A DNA stretch of 28,022 nt, from positions 1 to 28,022 of the forward strand of contig CAYZYO010000009.1 of assembly GCA_964482585.1 (NCBI GenBank), given 5' to 3'. A program made the position numbers and the translations under genes. Shown here one piece after another: positions 1 through 5,995 of this stretch. Each line of letters begins with the position of its first letter. Positions within the stretch are counted from its first letter, which is position 1. The notes under the pieces are model-generated. The model did no database searches and was not told where the DNA came from. It saw only the letters and a list, made by a program, of their open reading frames with translations. The DNA is from CAYZYO01 sp964482585 (GTDB taxonomy: Bacteria > Bacillota > Syntrophomonadia > Syntrophomonadales > Syntrophomonadaceae).

Positions 1-1
1 G

Positions 2-253
2 TTATATATTATGTGCACCCAGGTGGCTGCCGGGCTAACAGCAGCGCTTAGTGCCTTGAGCGACTTGGGTGAGCCTAACTTCGATAATACCCTGGTTATC
101 AGTCTGCCCATTCTGGCGTCAATAATAGTAGCATTTCTGCCTGAATCGGTAACTGCATCCTTCCCGATTACTCTTCAGCCTGTACTGGGCAATGGCTTTG
201 TTGTGGGAATAGTACTGGCCCTGCTGTTGGAGCACGTAATCTTTAGGAAATAG
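2..253 (+). CDS. Nucleobase:cation symporter (NCS2 family), C-terminal fragment
   Basis: The reading frame is open from the window edge, so this is the last 83 codons of a longer gene whose start lies upstream. The visible part holds two hydrophobic segments (around VISLPILASIIVAFL and the final GNGFVVGIVLALLLEH) and ends with the short basic tail EHVIFRK. This arrangement, with PVLGNGFVVG before the last helix, resembles the C-terminus of uracil/xanthine permeases, inner-membrane proton symporters that import nucleobases. The ATG at 11 is internal, not the true start. The HPRT-like gene 1.3 kb downstream is on the other strand, so a shared purine-salvage role is only suggestive. The family call rests on a short segment. 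Confidence 0.6.
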   Translation, partial: LYIMCTQVAAGLTAALSALSDLGEPNFDNTLVISLPILASIIVAFLPESVTASFPITLQPVLGNGFVVGIVLALLLEHVIFRK

Positions 254-290
254 TTTGCTATCTCGGTGCCCGGTGCCTGCCAGGTATCAC

Positions 291-314
291 GGTGCCTGCC
301 ACCAACTTATCATT
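291..314 (+). repeat. GTGCCTG repeat, copy 1
   Basis: This is the first of three copies of a motif reading GGTGCCTG, two or three variable bases, ACCAACTTAT, then ATT. The others are at 1283-1306 and 3591-3614, all on the same strand and all in non-coding DNA. They are probably remnants of a dispersed mobile repeat. Confidence 0.6.
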
Positions 315-321
315 AGGGACG

Positions 322-407
322 TTTTTGTTGTGTCATTCATCTTCTCACAGTAAGATAAATTAGACAAAGTTTTATATGGTTGAAAGAACTTAATGACACA
401 ACAAAAA
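322..407. repeat. 16-bp perfect inverted repeat enclosing 54 bp
   Basis: TTTTTGTTGTGTCATT at 322-337 is exactly complementary in reverse to 392-407. The enclosed 54 bp are AT-rich and non-coding. Further partial copies of the GTGTC/GACA words follow at 415-436. The arrangement resembles the ends of a small non-autonomous transposable element (MITE-like) or a pair of IS ends left after internal deletion. No transposase lies between the arms. Confidence 0.6.
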
Positions 408-543
408 TATTCCTTGTGTCTTTGTGACATAATAAGACAAAAATATTACCAGGAGTTTTAAGAGTTTTAATAAAAAAAGGGGAGGAGCATGAATAGAAAA
501 AGGGGATTATACACAGGCTTGGCCATTTTTTAACTATTTTAAT

Positions 544-570
544 GGGACAGAAGGACAGGCCCCTTGTCCC
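544..570. repeat. REP-like palindrome, GGGACA...TGTCCC
   Basis: The sequence begins GGGACA and ends TGTCCC, with an inner GGACAGG and CCCTTGTCC that can also pair. It belongs to the same sequence family as the palindromes at 1493-1516, 3688-3748, 12744-12775 and 16821-16850. Confidence 0.5.
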
Positions 571-617
571 ATCGTTCCCATGTCTCCTGGTCCATCGGAA
601 TTATACTATTGCCAGGT

Positions 618-646
618 TTAAACTTTACGTACCTGGATGTTATAAT
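618..646 (+). promoter_or_regulatory. Sigma-A type promoter of the toxin-antitoxin operon
   Basis: A consensus TATAAT lies at 641-646, preceded by TG one base upstream (extended -10). A weak -35 (TTAAAC, 618-623) sits 17 bp away. The predicted transcript starts about 35 bp before the antitoxin ATG. Confidence 0.6.
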
Positions 647-688
647 GAAAGTAATATTAGTTAAGAATTGCTTTGGAGGTGAGCAAGT

Positions 689-892
689 ATGAGTGCTGAG
701 GAAATTTTAAAACAAGCACTTAAGCTCAAATTAGAAGAGAGATTTATGCTCGTGGAAGGGTTAATTAAGAGTATTGATGAACCAGATAAAAAAATTGATG
801 ACTTATGGATAGAAGAATCTGAAAAAAGACTTAAAGCATATAGAGAAGGAAAACTAGAAGGTATTCCTATGGAAGAGATATTTAAGGAATAA
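689..892 (+). CDS. Type II antitoxin, putative addiction module component family
   Basis: A 67-residue acidic, helical protein starting SAEEILKQALKLKLEERFMLVEGLIKSID and ending with an acidic tail. This matches the small 'addiction module component' antitoxin family (PF09720/TIGR02574 type), which is normally about 70-80 residues and partnered with a ParE/RelE-like toxin. It would bind and neutralise the downstream toxin and repress its own promoter. The start has a strong GGAGGTGAG ribosome site at 675-683. Only 2 bp separate its stop from the toxin ATG, so the pair is translationally coupled, which is typical for these modules. The LWIEESEKRL segment is the most family-like stretch. Confidence 0.82.
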   Translation: MSAEEILKQALKLKLEERFMLVEGLIKSIDEPDKKIDDLWIEESEKRLKAYREGKLEGIPMEEIFKE

Positions 893-894
893 TT

Positions 895-1185
895 ATGAGA
901 GTAATATTTTCTAAGTATGCTAAACTAGAGTTTGAGGATGCAGGTAGTTTCTATGAACTTCAACAGTATGGACTTGGTAAGAGTTTCAAGGACGAAGTAA
1001 AAAAAGCAGTTTTGCGAATTGCTGAGTATCCTACAGCATGGTCAAACGAAAGTGGTGAAGTAAGAAAATATCTTCTTCACAAGTTCCCGTATAAATTATT
1101 GTACTCAATAGAGAGTGATCATATTTTTATAATTGCAATAGCACACCAACATAGAAAGCCTAATTATTGGGTGGAAAGACAATGA
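895..1185 (+). CDS. Type II toxin, RelE/ParE superfamily
   Basis: A 96-residue basic protein with the RelE/ParE layout: an N-terminal strand (VIFSKYAKLEFEDAGSFY), two helices (FKDEVKKAVLRIAEYP), then strands containing RKYLLHKFPYKLLYSIE and IIAIAHQHRKPNYW. The final AHQHRKPNYW matches the usual 'A..H..R.P.YW' ending of ParE-like toxins. Members either poison gyrase (ParE) or cut ribosome-bound mRNA (RelE); the sequence does not decide which. There is no separate ribosome site, so translation probably depends on the antitoxin gene. The module sits among transposase remnants and repeats, as expected for a horizontally acquired stabilising element. Confidence 0.85.
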   Translation: MRVIFSKYAKLEFEDAGSFYELQQYGLGKSFKDEVKKAVLRIAEYPTAWSNESGEVRKYLLHKFPYKLLYSIESDHIFIIAIAHQHRKPNYWVERQ

Positions 1186-1282
1186 TCACGAAATAGTACT
1201 CACCCTGTTTTGAAAGAACAGGGAATAAATCCCCACTATTTGCTGTATCAATTTTCTCGTAGGAAGTTCCTGGAAACGTGCC

Positions 1283-1306
1283 CGTGCCTGATACCAACTT
1301 ATTATT
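1283..1306 (+). repeat. GTGCCTG repeat, copy 2
   Basis: Same motif as 291-314: CGTGCCTGATACCAACTTAT followed by TATT. It abuts the 3' end of the IS21-type transposase remnant, which suggests that the repeat and the insertion-sequence debris share a history. Confidence 0.6.
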
Positions 1307-1460
1307 GCTGAAGAAGATTAAGACATTTCTCATGTAAGTATTGGTTTAATTCTTCAAAGGAATTTACCTCAGGGTAGGGAACAAACAGTTTTCTAACTAC
1401 AGCTTTAACCGCATTTTCTACGCCACCTTTTTCTGTTTTTAGAGTAGCATTAACAAACCA
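1302..1460 (-). pseudogene. IS21-family transposase (IstA-like) C-terminal remnant
   Basis: On the minus strand a 52-codon frame between two stops reads ...TEKGGVENAVKAVVRKLF, then VPYPEVNSFEELNQYL and HEKC, ending in a TAA. The words EKGGVEN, P.PEVNSFEELN and L.E.C are hallmark sequence of the IstA transposase core, just after the catalytic glutamate. Upstream of residue W the frame hits a stop and no further IstA sequence or IstB helper is visible. This is therefore a dead fragment of a roughly 400-500 residue protein. It fills most of the 343-bp gene-free gap between the toxin and the HPRT-like gene. Confidence 0.75.
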
Positions 1461-1492
1461 TTATCGGACTCGTTGGTTCCTTATATTAAAAA

Positions 1493-1516
1493 GGACAGGT
1501 TCCTTGATTCATGTCC
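1493..1516. repeat. REP-like palindrome downstream of HPRT-like gene
   Basis: GGACA (1493-1497) pairs with TGTCC (1512-1516) around GGTTCCTTGATTC, followed by CCGTGAT. It is a half-degenerate version of the perfect hairpin at 3688-3748. It lies 12 bp past the stop of the minus-strand HPRT-like gene, so it might also act as its transcript end. Confidence 0.6.
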
Positions 1517-1528
1517 CCGTGATTAATG

Positions 1529-2059
1529 TTATTCGTGGTAAAATTCGGCTATATAGGGTAAATTGCGGTATTTCTCTTTATAATCAAGACCATAACCCAC
1601 CAGAAAAACATCAGGCATAGTAAAACAGCGGTAGTGGATATCCAGAGTCAGCAGGCGCTCGGCAGGGTTATCCAGGAGGGTGCAGATTTTTAAACTGGCT
1701 GGCTGTGAGGCTTCCAGGTGTTGACATACATAACCCAATGTCAGTCCGGTTCTAATTATATCTTCAACCAACAATACATGCTGACCGGTTAAAGTGACAT
1801 CTAAATCCTTGGTGAAGTGTACCATTCCAGGTTTGTGGTCTGCTTCCGGTGATACTCCCACTGATAGAAAATCTATTTTCAATGGAAGGGTAATTTGCCT
1901 GGTCAAGTCAGCTATAAAATATAAAGAACCTTTAAGGACACTGACTACCACTAATTCTTTACCCTGGTAATCTTGACTTATTTCTTTTCCTATCTTAGCT
2001 ATCTGCTGCTGGATCTGCTCCCGGGTATAAATGATTTTGCCTATGCCAGTATTTTTCAT
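1529..2059 (-). CDS. HPRT-like phosphoribosyltransferase homologue with altered active site
   Basis: The 176-residue protein has the size and fold order of hypoxanthine phosphoribosyltransferase: VVVSVLKGSLYFIADL (pyrophosphate loop), VLLVEDIIRTGLTLGYV (PRPP motif) and PDVFLVGYGLDYKEKYRNLPYIAEF (purine-binding end). Active enzymes make IMP/GMP from hypoxanthine/guanine and PRPP. Here three functional sites differ. The catalytic-base Asp of VEDI(I/V)DTG is Arg (AGA codon). The purine-contacting Lys of PDKF is Val. The flexible-loop SSYG is replaced by SVGVSPEAD. The frame is otherwise intact, so this looks like a maintained paralogue with changed function rather than decay. Its ATG overlaps the stop of the upstream kinase-like gene by 4 bp (ATGA), implying coupled expression. 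Ordinary HPRT remains possible only if these changes are tolerated. Confidence 0.72.
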   Translation of the reverse strand: MKNTGIGKIIYTREQIQQQIAKIGKEISQDYQGKELVVVSVLKGSLYFIADLTRQITLPLKIDFLSVGVSPEADHKPGMVHFTKDLDVTLTGQHVLLVEDIIRTGLTLGYVCQHLEASQPASLKICTLLDNPAERLLTLDIHYRCFTMPDVFLVGYGLDYKEKYRNLPYIAEFYHE

Positions 2060-2976
2060 TCAGCATCGTCCTTTAATTTAAATCTCTTTAAAAGGGTATT
2101 GAAGTCATCTTTGAATACTATATTTATATTGGTTCCCGGATATAGTTTTTTTAAGAGGGCTACTTTTTTCTTTTTTTCGGATACATATTTCTGGTTCATG
2201 GTAGTAAGCTCAATATAAGTATTAAACCGGGGCAGGTAAAAATCCGGGGAGAAGGCCTGGGTTATATTTCCTTCTGTATCCCATTTGGTCGGAAAGGTAC
2301 GGGGTTCATATTCCCATTCAATACTGTGCATATCCAGGATTCTAGCAAATTCCTCTTCTGAAGGATGCTTGAAAACCACTTTTTTATCTTTTTTAACGTC
2401 AAATTCTGTCTTGCAGGCAATTTGCTTATTTAAAGCTGCGTGATATAGCATTGAGGCAGCTTCTTCGACCATTAGAGAATCCGTATTTAAAGTCAGGTGG
2501 TAGAGTGTGGGATCTGACCAGTCTTTATCATAAATAGTTGCAATATAGCGCTTATGTTTACGATCTGTAAGATCGAGGAATCGCTCGGCATCTTTTTTCT
2601 CCAGGCAGTGGGTCTGCATTATGCGTCTGGTTCGACATTCGCGAGATGCCATAATTTTTACATGAAGAGCGGCTGGATGATCGGCAAATATGATCTGGGC
2701 TCCCAGGCCAAATATTACAGCAGGCTGTTTGGCAATATAATTTTTTAAGCGATTTTCTAAATACTGGGCAAAACTTATGCTCAGTTTACTGGGAGTCAAA
2801 AAAAATTTCGGGCTTTCTGAGAGCATATGCAGCTCATGCTTATTAGCTATTTCCGGGAACCACTGGCTCATGACAAGGTCACGGGTTATGAGGGGAAGCT
2901 GTAATTCATCGGCCAGGAGTTCCGTGATTTCTTTACCCAGGCTTCCGGTTTGTCTGGAAATAGTTATAGACAACAA
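2056..2976 (-). CDS. Cytidylate-kinase-like protein with C-terminal nuclease-fold-like domain
   Basis: The first roughly 200 residues begin LLSITISRQTGSLGKEIAE-like, the glycine-rich loop of the cytidylate-kinase-2 family (canonical SRE.GSGG..IA), followed by RDLV, a P-loop kinase-type helical body and RECRTRRIM. The last roughly 100 residues form a separate domain: HPSEEEFARILD, W.YEP..F, FSPDFYLP, YIELTTM, then a lysine-rich helix. The PD...E-x-T pattern resembles Vsr-like PD-(D/E)XK nuclease folds, but the usual Lys is Thr. A GTG at 2985 is possible. The TTG at 2976 is preferred because GAGGTG lies 6 bp upstream of it. It is first in a two-gene operon with the HPRT-like gene. A nucleotide-linked role is inferred; the substrate is unknown. 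Confidence 0.65.
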   Translation of the reverse strand: MLSITISRQTGSLGKEITELLADELQLPLITRDLVMSQWFPEIANKHELHMLSESPKFFLTPSKLSISFAQYLENRLKNYIAKQPAVIFGLGAQIIFADHPAALHVKIMASRECRTRRIMQTHCLEKKDAERFLDLTDRKHKRYIATIYDKDWSDPTLYHLTLNTDSLMVEEAASMLYHAALNKQIACKTEFDVKKDKKVVFKHPSEEEFARILDMHSIEWEYEPRTFPTKWDTEGNITQAFSPDFYLPRFNTYIELTTMNQKYVSEKKKKVALLKKLYPGTNINIVFKDDFNTLLKRFKLKDDAE

Positions 2977-3051
2977 CTGAGTCACCTCTTGCTGCTATTC
3001 CGTAATAAATGGGCGATTAAAATGTTATAGTCACCGCCAGAATTTGATTCT

Positions 3052-3080
3052 AGTATACCACTATAGGTAAAGGTCTCCAA
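3052..3080 (-). promoter_or_regulatory. Probable promoter of the kinase-like/HPRT-like operon
   Basis: Read on the minus strand, TTGGAG (3080-3075) and TATACT (3057-3052) are separated by 17 bp, in the right orientation about 75 bp before the gene start. The -10 matches five of six consensus bases, the -35 three. Confidence 0.5.
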
Positions 3081-3590
3081 GGGCTTGCATAGGGAATGAA
3101 TAAAGGGAGGGAAAAAGAATACAAAAAAATCAAAAAGAGAGAAAGAGTGAGGGAAATAGACTATTTTTAATATAAAAAGGTTTAATTTACATATATGGGC
3201 GAATAAGAGTATTGAAAAGTATATTTACCTCTAGTACTATTAAACTAAGCTCCAAGGAATTCCTAAGATGGAAGCCCTACAGAGCCAGAAGCAGAAACAG
3301 AACATTACAGTGGATTTGAGTACCGGGTGAATTGAAATTCACTATATCTAGGAGGATTTCAGGGAAAAGAGTTTGCACTAGGTCTGGTGACATAGAAGTT
3401 CCAATCACGAAGGTCTGAAATAAGGTTAAGTGAGGAAGAATGAAAATGAAGTACAGCTGGTGTAGACGATGAGTAGCTGAGAATTTGTTAGACGAAGGTA
3501 CAAAGGGAAGTTGTAAATGGGAAACGAAAGCGGAAGGTAATGATAGGTTGGAAGTTGATAAAGGTTCGTTGGAGCTTTATCTCTTTTCTG
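3081..3590. other. Gene-free purine-rich stretch, unexplained
   Basis: About 510 bp with no credible gene on either strand. The plus strand is strongly G/A-rich (for example 3090-3165 and 3400-3540) with frequent stops in all frames. A small hairpin GTGAATT/AATTCAC lies near 3327-3342. The purine bias and short stems recall structured RNA or an eroded group II intron. However, no domain V motif, reverse transcriptase fragment or conserved boundary is recognisable, so no RNA is called. Confidence 0.4.
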
Positions 3591-3614
3591 AGTGCCTGAG
3601 ACCAATTTATAATT
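3591..3614 (+). repeat. GTGCCTG repeat, copy 3
   Basis: AGTGCCTGAGACCAATTTAT followed by AATT is the most diverged copy of the element at 291-314 and 1283-1306. Confidence 0.55.
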
Positions 3615-3687
3615 AAAACTTACCTGGGACCTTTTTTGACAGGTATATTAGTACCCGGCAAAGGCTGGGTTTTTTAGTTTCTTTAAG

Positions 3688-3748
3688 GAATCACGGGGAC
3701 AGGTTCCTTGATTCGCCAAGCGAATCAAGGAACCTGTCCCCGTGATTC
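3688..3748. repeat. Perfect 29-bp stem hairpin, REP-like element
   Basis: The left arm at 3688-3716 is the exact reverse complement of 3720-3748, leaving a 3-base loop (CAA). Its core, ACGGGGACAGGTTCC / GGAACCTGTCCCCGT, recurs in diverged form at four other places in this window. No gene adjoins it closely, so it is a mobile or structural palindrome rather than a simple terminator. It is the best-preserved copy and probably closest to the founder sequence. Confidence 0.85.
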
Positions 3749-3849
3749 TGCATATTATAATTAATTTTTGCAGTAAAAACTTAAGATTCTCCCATCTTTG
3801 ACAGTTGAGAGAAGAAAACCGCTTGAATAACACCGGTAATATGGGCATC

Positions 3850-4052
3850 CGAGCGGTTTTTGCATGAAATAAAAAGTGAGTACCTTTTATAGGTTTTTTG
3901 GTAAGTTTAAAAATTTTTTTCATCTGAGAAGTAGTTATCTCAGAATCTGTACAGAATCCAAATGCGTCATGAAGAGAATCGGTAAAGTTAGTACAGGTAT
4001 AGGACGGAGTATACCCTTCGCCTTTAAGCTCAAAGAAGTTCATATCCACCAA
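3850..4052 (-). pseudogene. DDE transposase C-terminal remnant (IS1634/IS4-like)
   Basis: On the minus strand a frame reads NFFELKGEGYTPSYTCTNFT, DSLHDAFGFCTDSEITTSQM, KKIFKLTKKP. The pattern Y..S.T...T DSLH.AFGF.TD..I....MK.I.K..KK resembles the C-terminus of DDE transposases of IS1634/IS4 type from Clostridia, from memory of the family. No catalytic core remains. The frame continues past 3850 only into low-quality sequence. The opposite-strand frame at 3876-4067 is a shadow. Confidence 0.42.
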
Positions 4053-4059
4053 GCCCTGA

Positions 4060-4233
4060 GTGATTGAAAGCGGTTACAAAGGCTGGGAAAAACCGGTAAT
4101 AGAGTTTAAAGCCCATGATTTAGAAATAGACTTTACCCCCAAAACAGAAGGCACCGAAATCAAAGGCTATGTGATGGATAGAAAGAACATCATCGTTAAA
4201 GAGGGAAAAACTGATGATAAAGTCAAAGACTAA
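4060..4233 (+). pseudogene. Orphan C-terminal gene fragment, unidentified
   Basis: A 57-codon frame, open directly after an in-frame stop, reads VIESGYKGWEKPVIEFKAHD and ends IIVKEGKTDDKVKD before TAA. The composition (alternating charged and hydrophobic residues, no stops) looks protein-coding, but there is no ribosome site or proper start. It begins where the transposase remnant ends, so it is probably the 3' piece of a gene interrupted by that insertion. I do not recognise the family. Confidence 0.35.
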
Positions 4234-4360
4234 GAACAATAAATTCAGTGAGTAGATCTGATAGCCTGCCAAAACCACGGAATTCACAAAAAATGTAAAA
4301 ATGGTAAGAGTAATAGCAGGAATTGTCATTCTTTATAGAGAAATGTTTTTTCTATGTTTT

Positions 4361-4380
4361 CTATGATTTGCTATGATTTG
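4361..4380 (+). repeat. Tandem 10-bp direct repeat upstream of the sigma gene
   Basis: CTATGATTTG occurs twice in immediate succession, preceded by a partial third copy (TCTATGTTTT). It lies about 80 bp before the sigma factor start and could be a regulatory site. No convincing promoter could be placed nearby. Confidence 0.45.
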
Positions 4381-4457
4381 ACCTCAGATCCATAAAACGG
4401 ATCAATTTGACTAGCGCAACCAGCCTGATGGAGTTTATATTTGAAAAGAGGTTGTAT

Positions 4458-5018
4458 ATGCCAGATTTGTTTGAAGAAGAGAGTGAATTAGCAAAAAAAG
4501 CCTTATATGATCACGAAGCTTTTGCCGAATTATATGACTGTTATTTTCCGAGGGTCTACAATTTCATATTCGGAAGAGTTATGAACCGGGATGTGGCCGA
4601 TGACCTCATAAGCGAGGTTTTCGAAAGGATATTTGTAAAGATTGGAACTTATAATCCTGAAAGAGCAAAGTTATCTACATGGATTTTTACCATAGCCAGC
4701 AATATAGTAGCTGATCATTTCCGCAAGCAAATTAAGTGCCGCCAGCAACCGGTAGATGGGTTGCAAGAATTACCATCAGCTCAGCCGGGGATCGAAGAAC
4801 TGCTTATCCTGGAAGAAAACAAGAGATGTCTGTTTGAATCCTTATCCCGATTGACGGATAGGGAGCGTAATATTATTGGGTTAAAATTCTGGGCACGGCT
4901 CACTAACCGGGAAATTGCCAGGCTGACCGGGGAGAGCGAAAACAATGTTGCAGTTATTTTATACAGAGCAGTGAGGCGTTTAAAAGATTTAATGAAAAAC
5001 TTGTCTGAAGATATATGA
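4458..5018 (+). CDS. ECF-type RNA polymerase sigma factor
   Basis: This 186-residue protein has the two-domain ECF layout. Region 2 spans about residues 20-90, with DVADDLISEVFERIF (core binding) and STWIFTIASNIVADHFRK (-10 recognition and melting). Region 4 spans about 125-175, with LTDRERNIIGLKFWARLTNR and EIARLTGESENNVAVILYRA, a helix-turn-helix for the -35. No region 3 is present. ATG 4458 is chosen because AGAGG lies 6 bp upstream; a longer TTG frame from 4407 lacks a ribosome site. It lies directly before the first precursor gene, and two near-identical ECF-type promoters follow, so it is inferred to switch on the RiPP locus. No anti-sigma factor gene adjoins it, which leaves its own control open. 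Confidence 0.93.
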   Translation: MPDLFEEESELAKKALYDHEAFAELYDCYFPRVYNFIFGRVMNRDVADDLISEVFERIFVKIGTYNPERAKLSTWIFTIASNIVADHFRKQIKCRQQPVDGLQELPSAQPGIEELLILEENKRCLFESLSRLTDRERNIIGLKFWARLTNREIARLTGESENNVAVILYRAVRRLKDLMKNLSEDI

Positions 5019-5051
5019 GAGGTCCTCTTGTAAAAAAAAGCTAAAAATTTT

Positions 5052-5079
5052 TGTCATACATTTATGTATTTACCGTATA
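5052..5079 (+). promoter_or_regulatory. ECF-type promoter P1 for the precursor genes
   Basis: TGTCAT (5052-5057) and CGTATA (5074-5079) are separated by exactly 16 bp, the usual ECF spacing. Both boxes, the flanking TTTG and AC extensions and the spacing recur in P2. P1 starts 34 bp after the sigma gene stop and 100 bp before the first precursor ATG. Confidence 0.75.
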
Positions 5080-5179
5080 AACAAATAGAAACAAGTAAAT
5101 AGCAATTACAAATAATGATTGAGTCAAAAGGCCTTAAAGGCCTGTTGATAGGATAATAAATAACGAGGAGGTCATTTAC

Positions 5180-5488
5180 ATGACAGAGGAAATGAAAAGT
5201 TTTGTTGAAAAGTTACTCAAGGATGAAGATCTGCAGAAGAAGCTGCAGGCTTGTAAGAGTCCGGAAGAAGCCTTCGGGGTGGCAAAAGCGGTGGTAAGCG
5301 GTCTAAGTATGGAAGAGTTTACTGACACCATGAAAAAAATCAACGATTCTGCTGCAAAGACTACAGATGGAGAGCTTTCTGAGGAAGATCTGGAGCATGT
5401 AGCTGGAGGCTGGAGTGATGATAATACAGTTGCAGTTGTTACCGCAACTGTTGGAGCCGCAGGGCCCGCAGCAGCTGCTGCCGTATAA
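5180..5488 (+). CDS. RiPP precursor peptide 1, Nif11-type leader
   Basis: The 102-residue peptide has a Nif11-like leader (TIGR03798 type): TEEMKSFVEKLLKDEDLQKK, then KSPEEAFGVAK, and a terminal GELSEEDLEHVAGG at residues 64-77. Cleavage after GG would release a 25-residue core starting WSDDNT, continuing with VAVVTATVGAAGPA and ending in an alanine run and Val. The core has one Ser, three Thr and no Cys, so no lanthionine or thiazole can form on it. The only Cys is in the leader (LQACKSP). A GGAGGTCATTTAC ribosome site gives strong expression. It is transcribed from P1 ahead of its twin and the terminator. The core's Val/Ala/Thr-rich sequence fits dehydration plus C-methylation by the downstream enzymes. 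The modification pattern is inferred, not seen. Confidence 0.92.
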   Translation: MTEEMKSFVEKLLKDEDLQKKLQACKSPEEAFGVAKAVVSGLSMEEFTDTMKKINDSAAKTTDGELSEEDLEHVAGGWSDDNTVAVVTATVGAAGPAAAAAV

Positions 5489-5529
5489 AGTTAGGTCTTA
5501 TTATAATAAAAGTAGGGAGGTCATTTAAC

Positions 5530-5838
5530 ATGACAGAGGAAATGAAAAGTTTTGTTGAAAAGTTACTCAAGGATGAAGATCTGCAGAAGAAGCTGCAGGC
5601 TTGTAAGAGTCCGGAAGAAGCCTTCGGGGTGGCAAAAGCGGTGGTAAGCGGTCTAAGTATGGAAGAGTTTACTGACACCATGAAAAAAATCAACGATTCT
5701 GCTGCAAAGACTACAGATGGAGAGCTTTCTGAGGAAGATCTGGAGCATGTAGCTGGAGGCTGGAGCGATGATAATACAGTTTCCGTTGTTACCGCGACTG
5801 TTGGGGCCGCAGGACCCGCAGCAGCTTCTGCCATATAA
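5530..5838 (+). CDS. RiPP precursor peptide 2, Nif11-type leader
   Basis: This twin of the preceding peptide has an identical 77-residue leader ending VAGG. Its 25-residue core differs at three places: Ala to Ser in the VAVV segment, Ala to Ser in the alanine run, and the last Val to Ile. It therefore offers two more hydroxyl residues for dehydration than peptide 1, again with no Cys. The ribosome site is GGGAGGTCATTTAAC. Its presence next to peptide 1 suggests either a two-peptide product or a pair of related single products. Four of the eight core base changes are silent, so the core difference is not only selection on amino acids. The antisense frame across both genes is a shadow. Confidence 0.92.
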   Translation: MTEEMKSFVEKLLKDEDLQKKLQACKSPEEAFGVAKAVVSGLSMEEFTDTMKKINDSAAKTTDGELSEEDLEHVAGGWSDDNTVSVVTATVGAAGPAAASAI

Positions 5839-5892
5839 AGTTAGGTCTTATTTCTAATGCTCTGCTATCTTGTTATTAACAGGATGTTGGTT

Positions 5893-5915
5893 TCCCCGGA
5901 GGTTTCCTTCGGGGA
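5893..5915 (+). terminator. Hairpin terminator after the precursor genes
   Basis: TCCCCG, one mismatch, AGG, loop TTT, CCT, one mismatch, CGGGGA form a strong GC-rich stem. It is followed by TAATTTCTATT, a modest T-rich tail. It lies 55 bp past the second precursor and before P2, so it separates the precursor transcript from the enzyme transcript, perhaps with some readthrough. Confidence 0.7.
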
Positions 5916-5995
5916 TAATTTCTATTACCGAATTTGTCAAGATTCTTGACGATATTGCAAAAGTGCTTTTATAAAATGAATAAAATAAATTTCTT

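Larger units (their letters stand above)
254..617. other. Gene-free stretch with repeats and a truncated gene start
   Basis: No gene is supported between the permease and the toxin-antitoxin promoter. It contains a GTGCCTG-type repeat, a 16-bp perfect inverted repeat and a GGGACA/TGTCCC palindrome, listed separately. At 489 an ATG with an excellent GGAGGAG ribosome site opens a frame of only 14 codons (MNRKRGLYTGLAIF), ending at 533. This looks like the surviving start of a deleted gene rather than a functional peptide. Confidence 0.5.
5167..5852 (+). repeat. Tandem duplication of the precursor gene cassette
   Basis: Units 5167-5502 and 5516-5852 each carry ribosome site GGAGGTCATTTA, the gene and the trailer AAGTTAGGTCTTATT. 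The 236 bases from ATG to the first core codons (5180-5415 and 5530-5765) are identical. The next 70 bases differ at 8 positions. Confidence 0.95.

Noticed and set aside
3648..4052. 134-codon minus-strand frame as a complete gene
   Set aside because: Only the first 67 or so codons resemble a transposase; the rest runs through the perfect palindrome and looks non-coding, so only the remnant is reported.
5018..5040. GAGAGGTCCTCTT followed by A-run as terminator of the sigma gene
   Set aside because: The stem has a one-base loop and is followed by A rather than T residues on the plus strand.
5125..5142. AGGCC/GGCCT hairpin in the precursor 5' region as a riboswitch or attenuator
   Set aside because: Only a 5-bp stem with a 5-base loop and no conserved partner upstream of P2's gene; too weak to call.
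5439..5834. 131-codon minus-strand frame across both precursor genes
   Set aside because: It is the antisense shadow of two nearly identical genes; no ribosome site and no plausible protein sequence.
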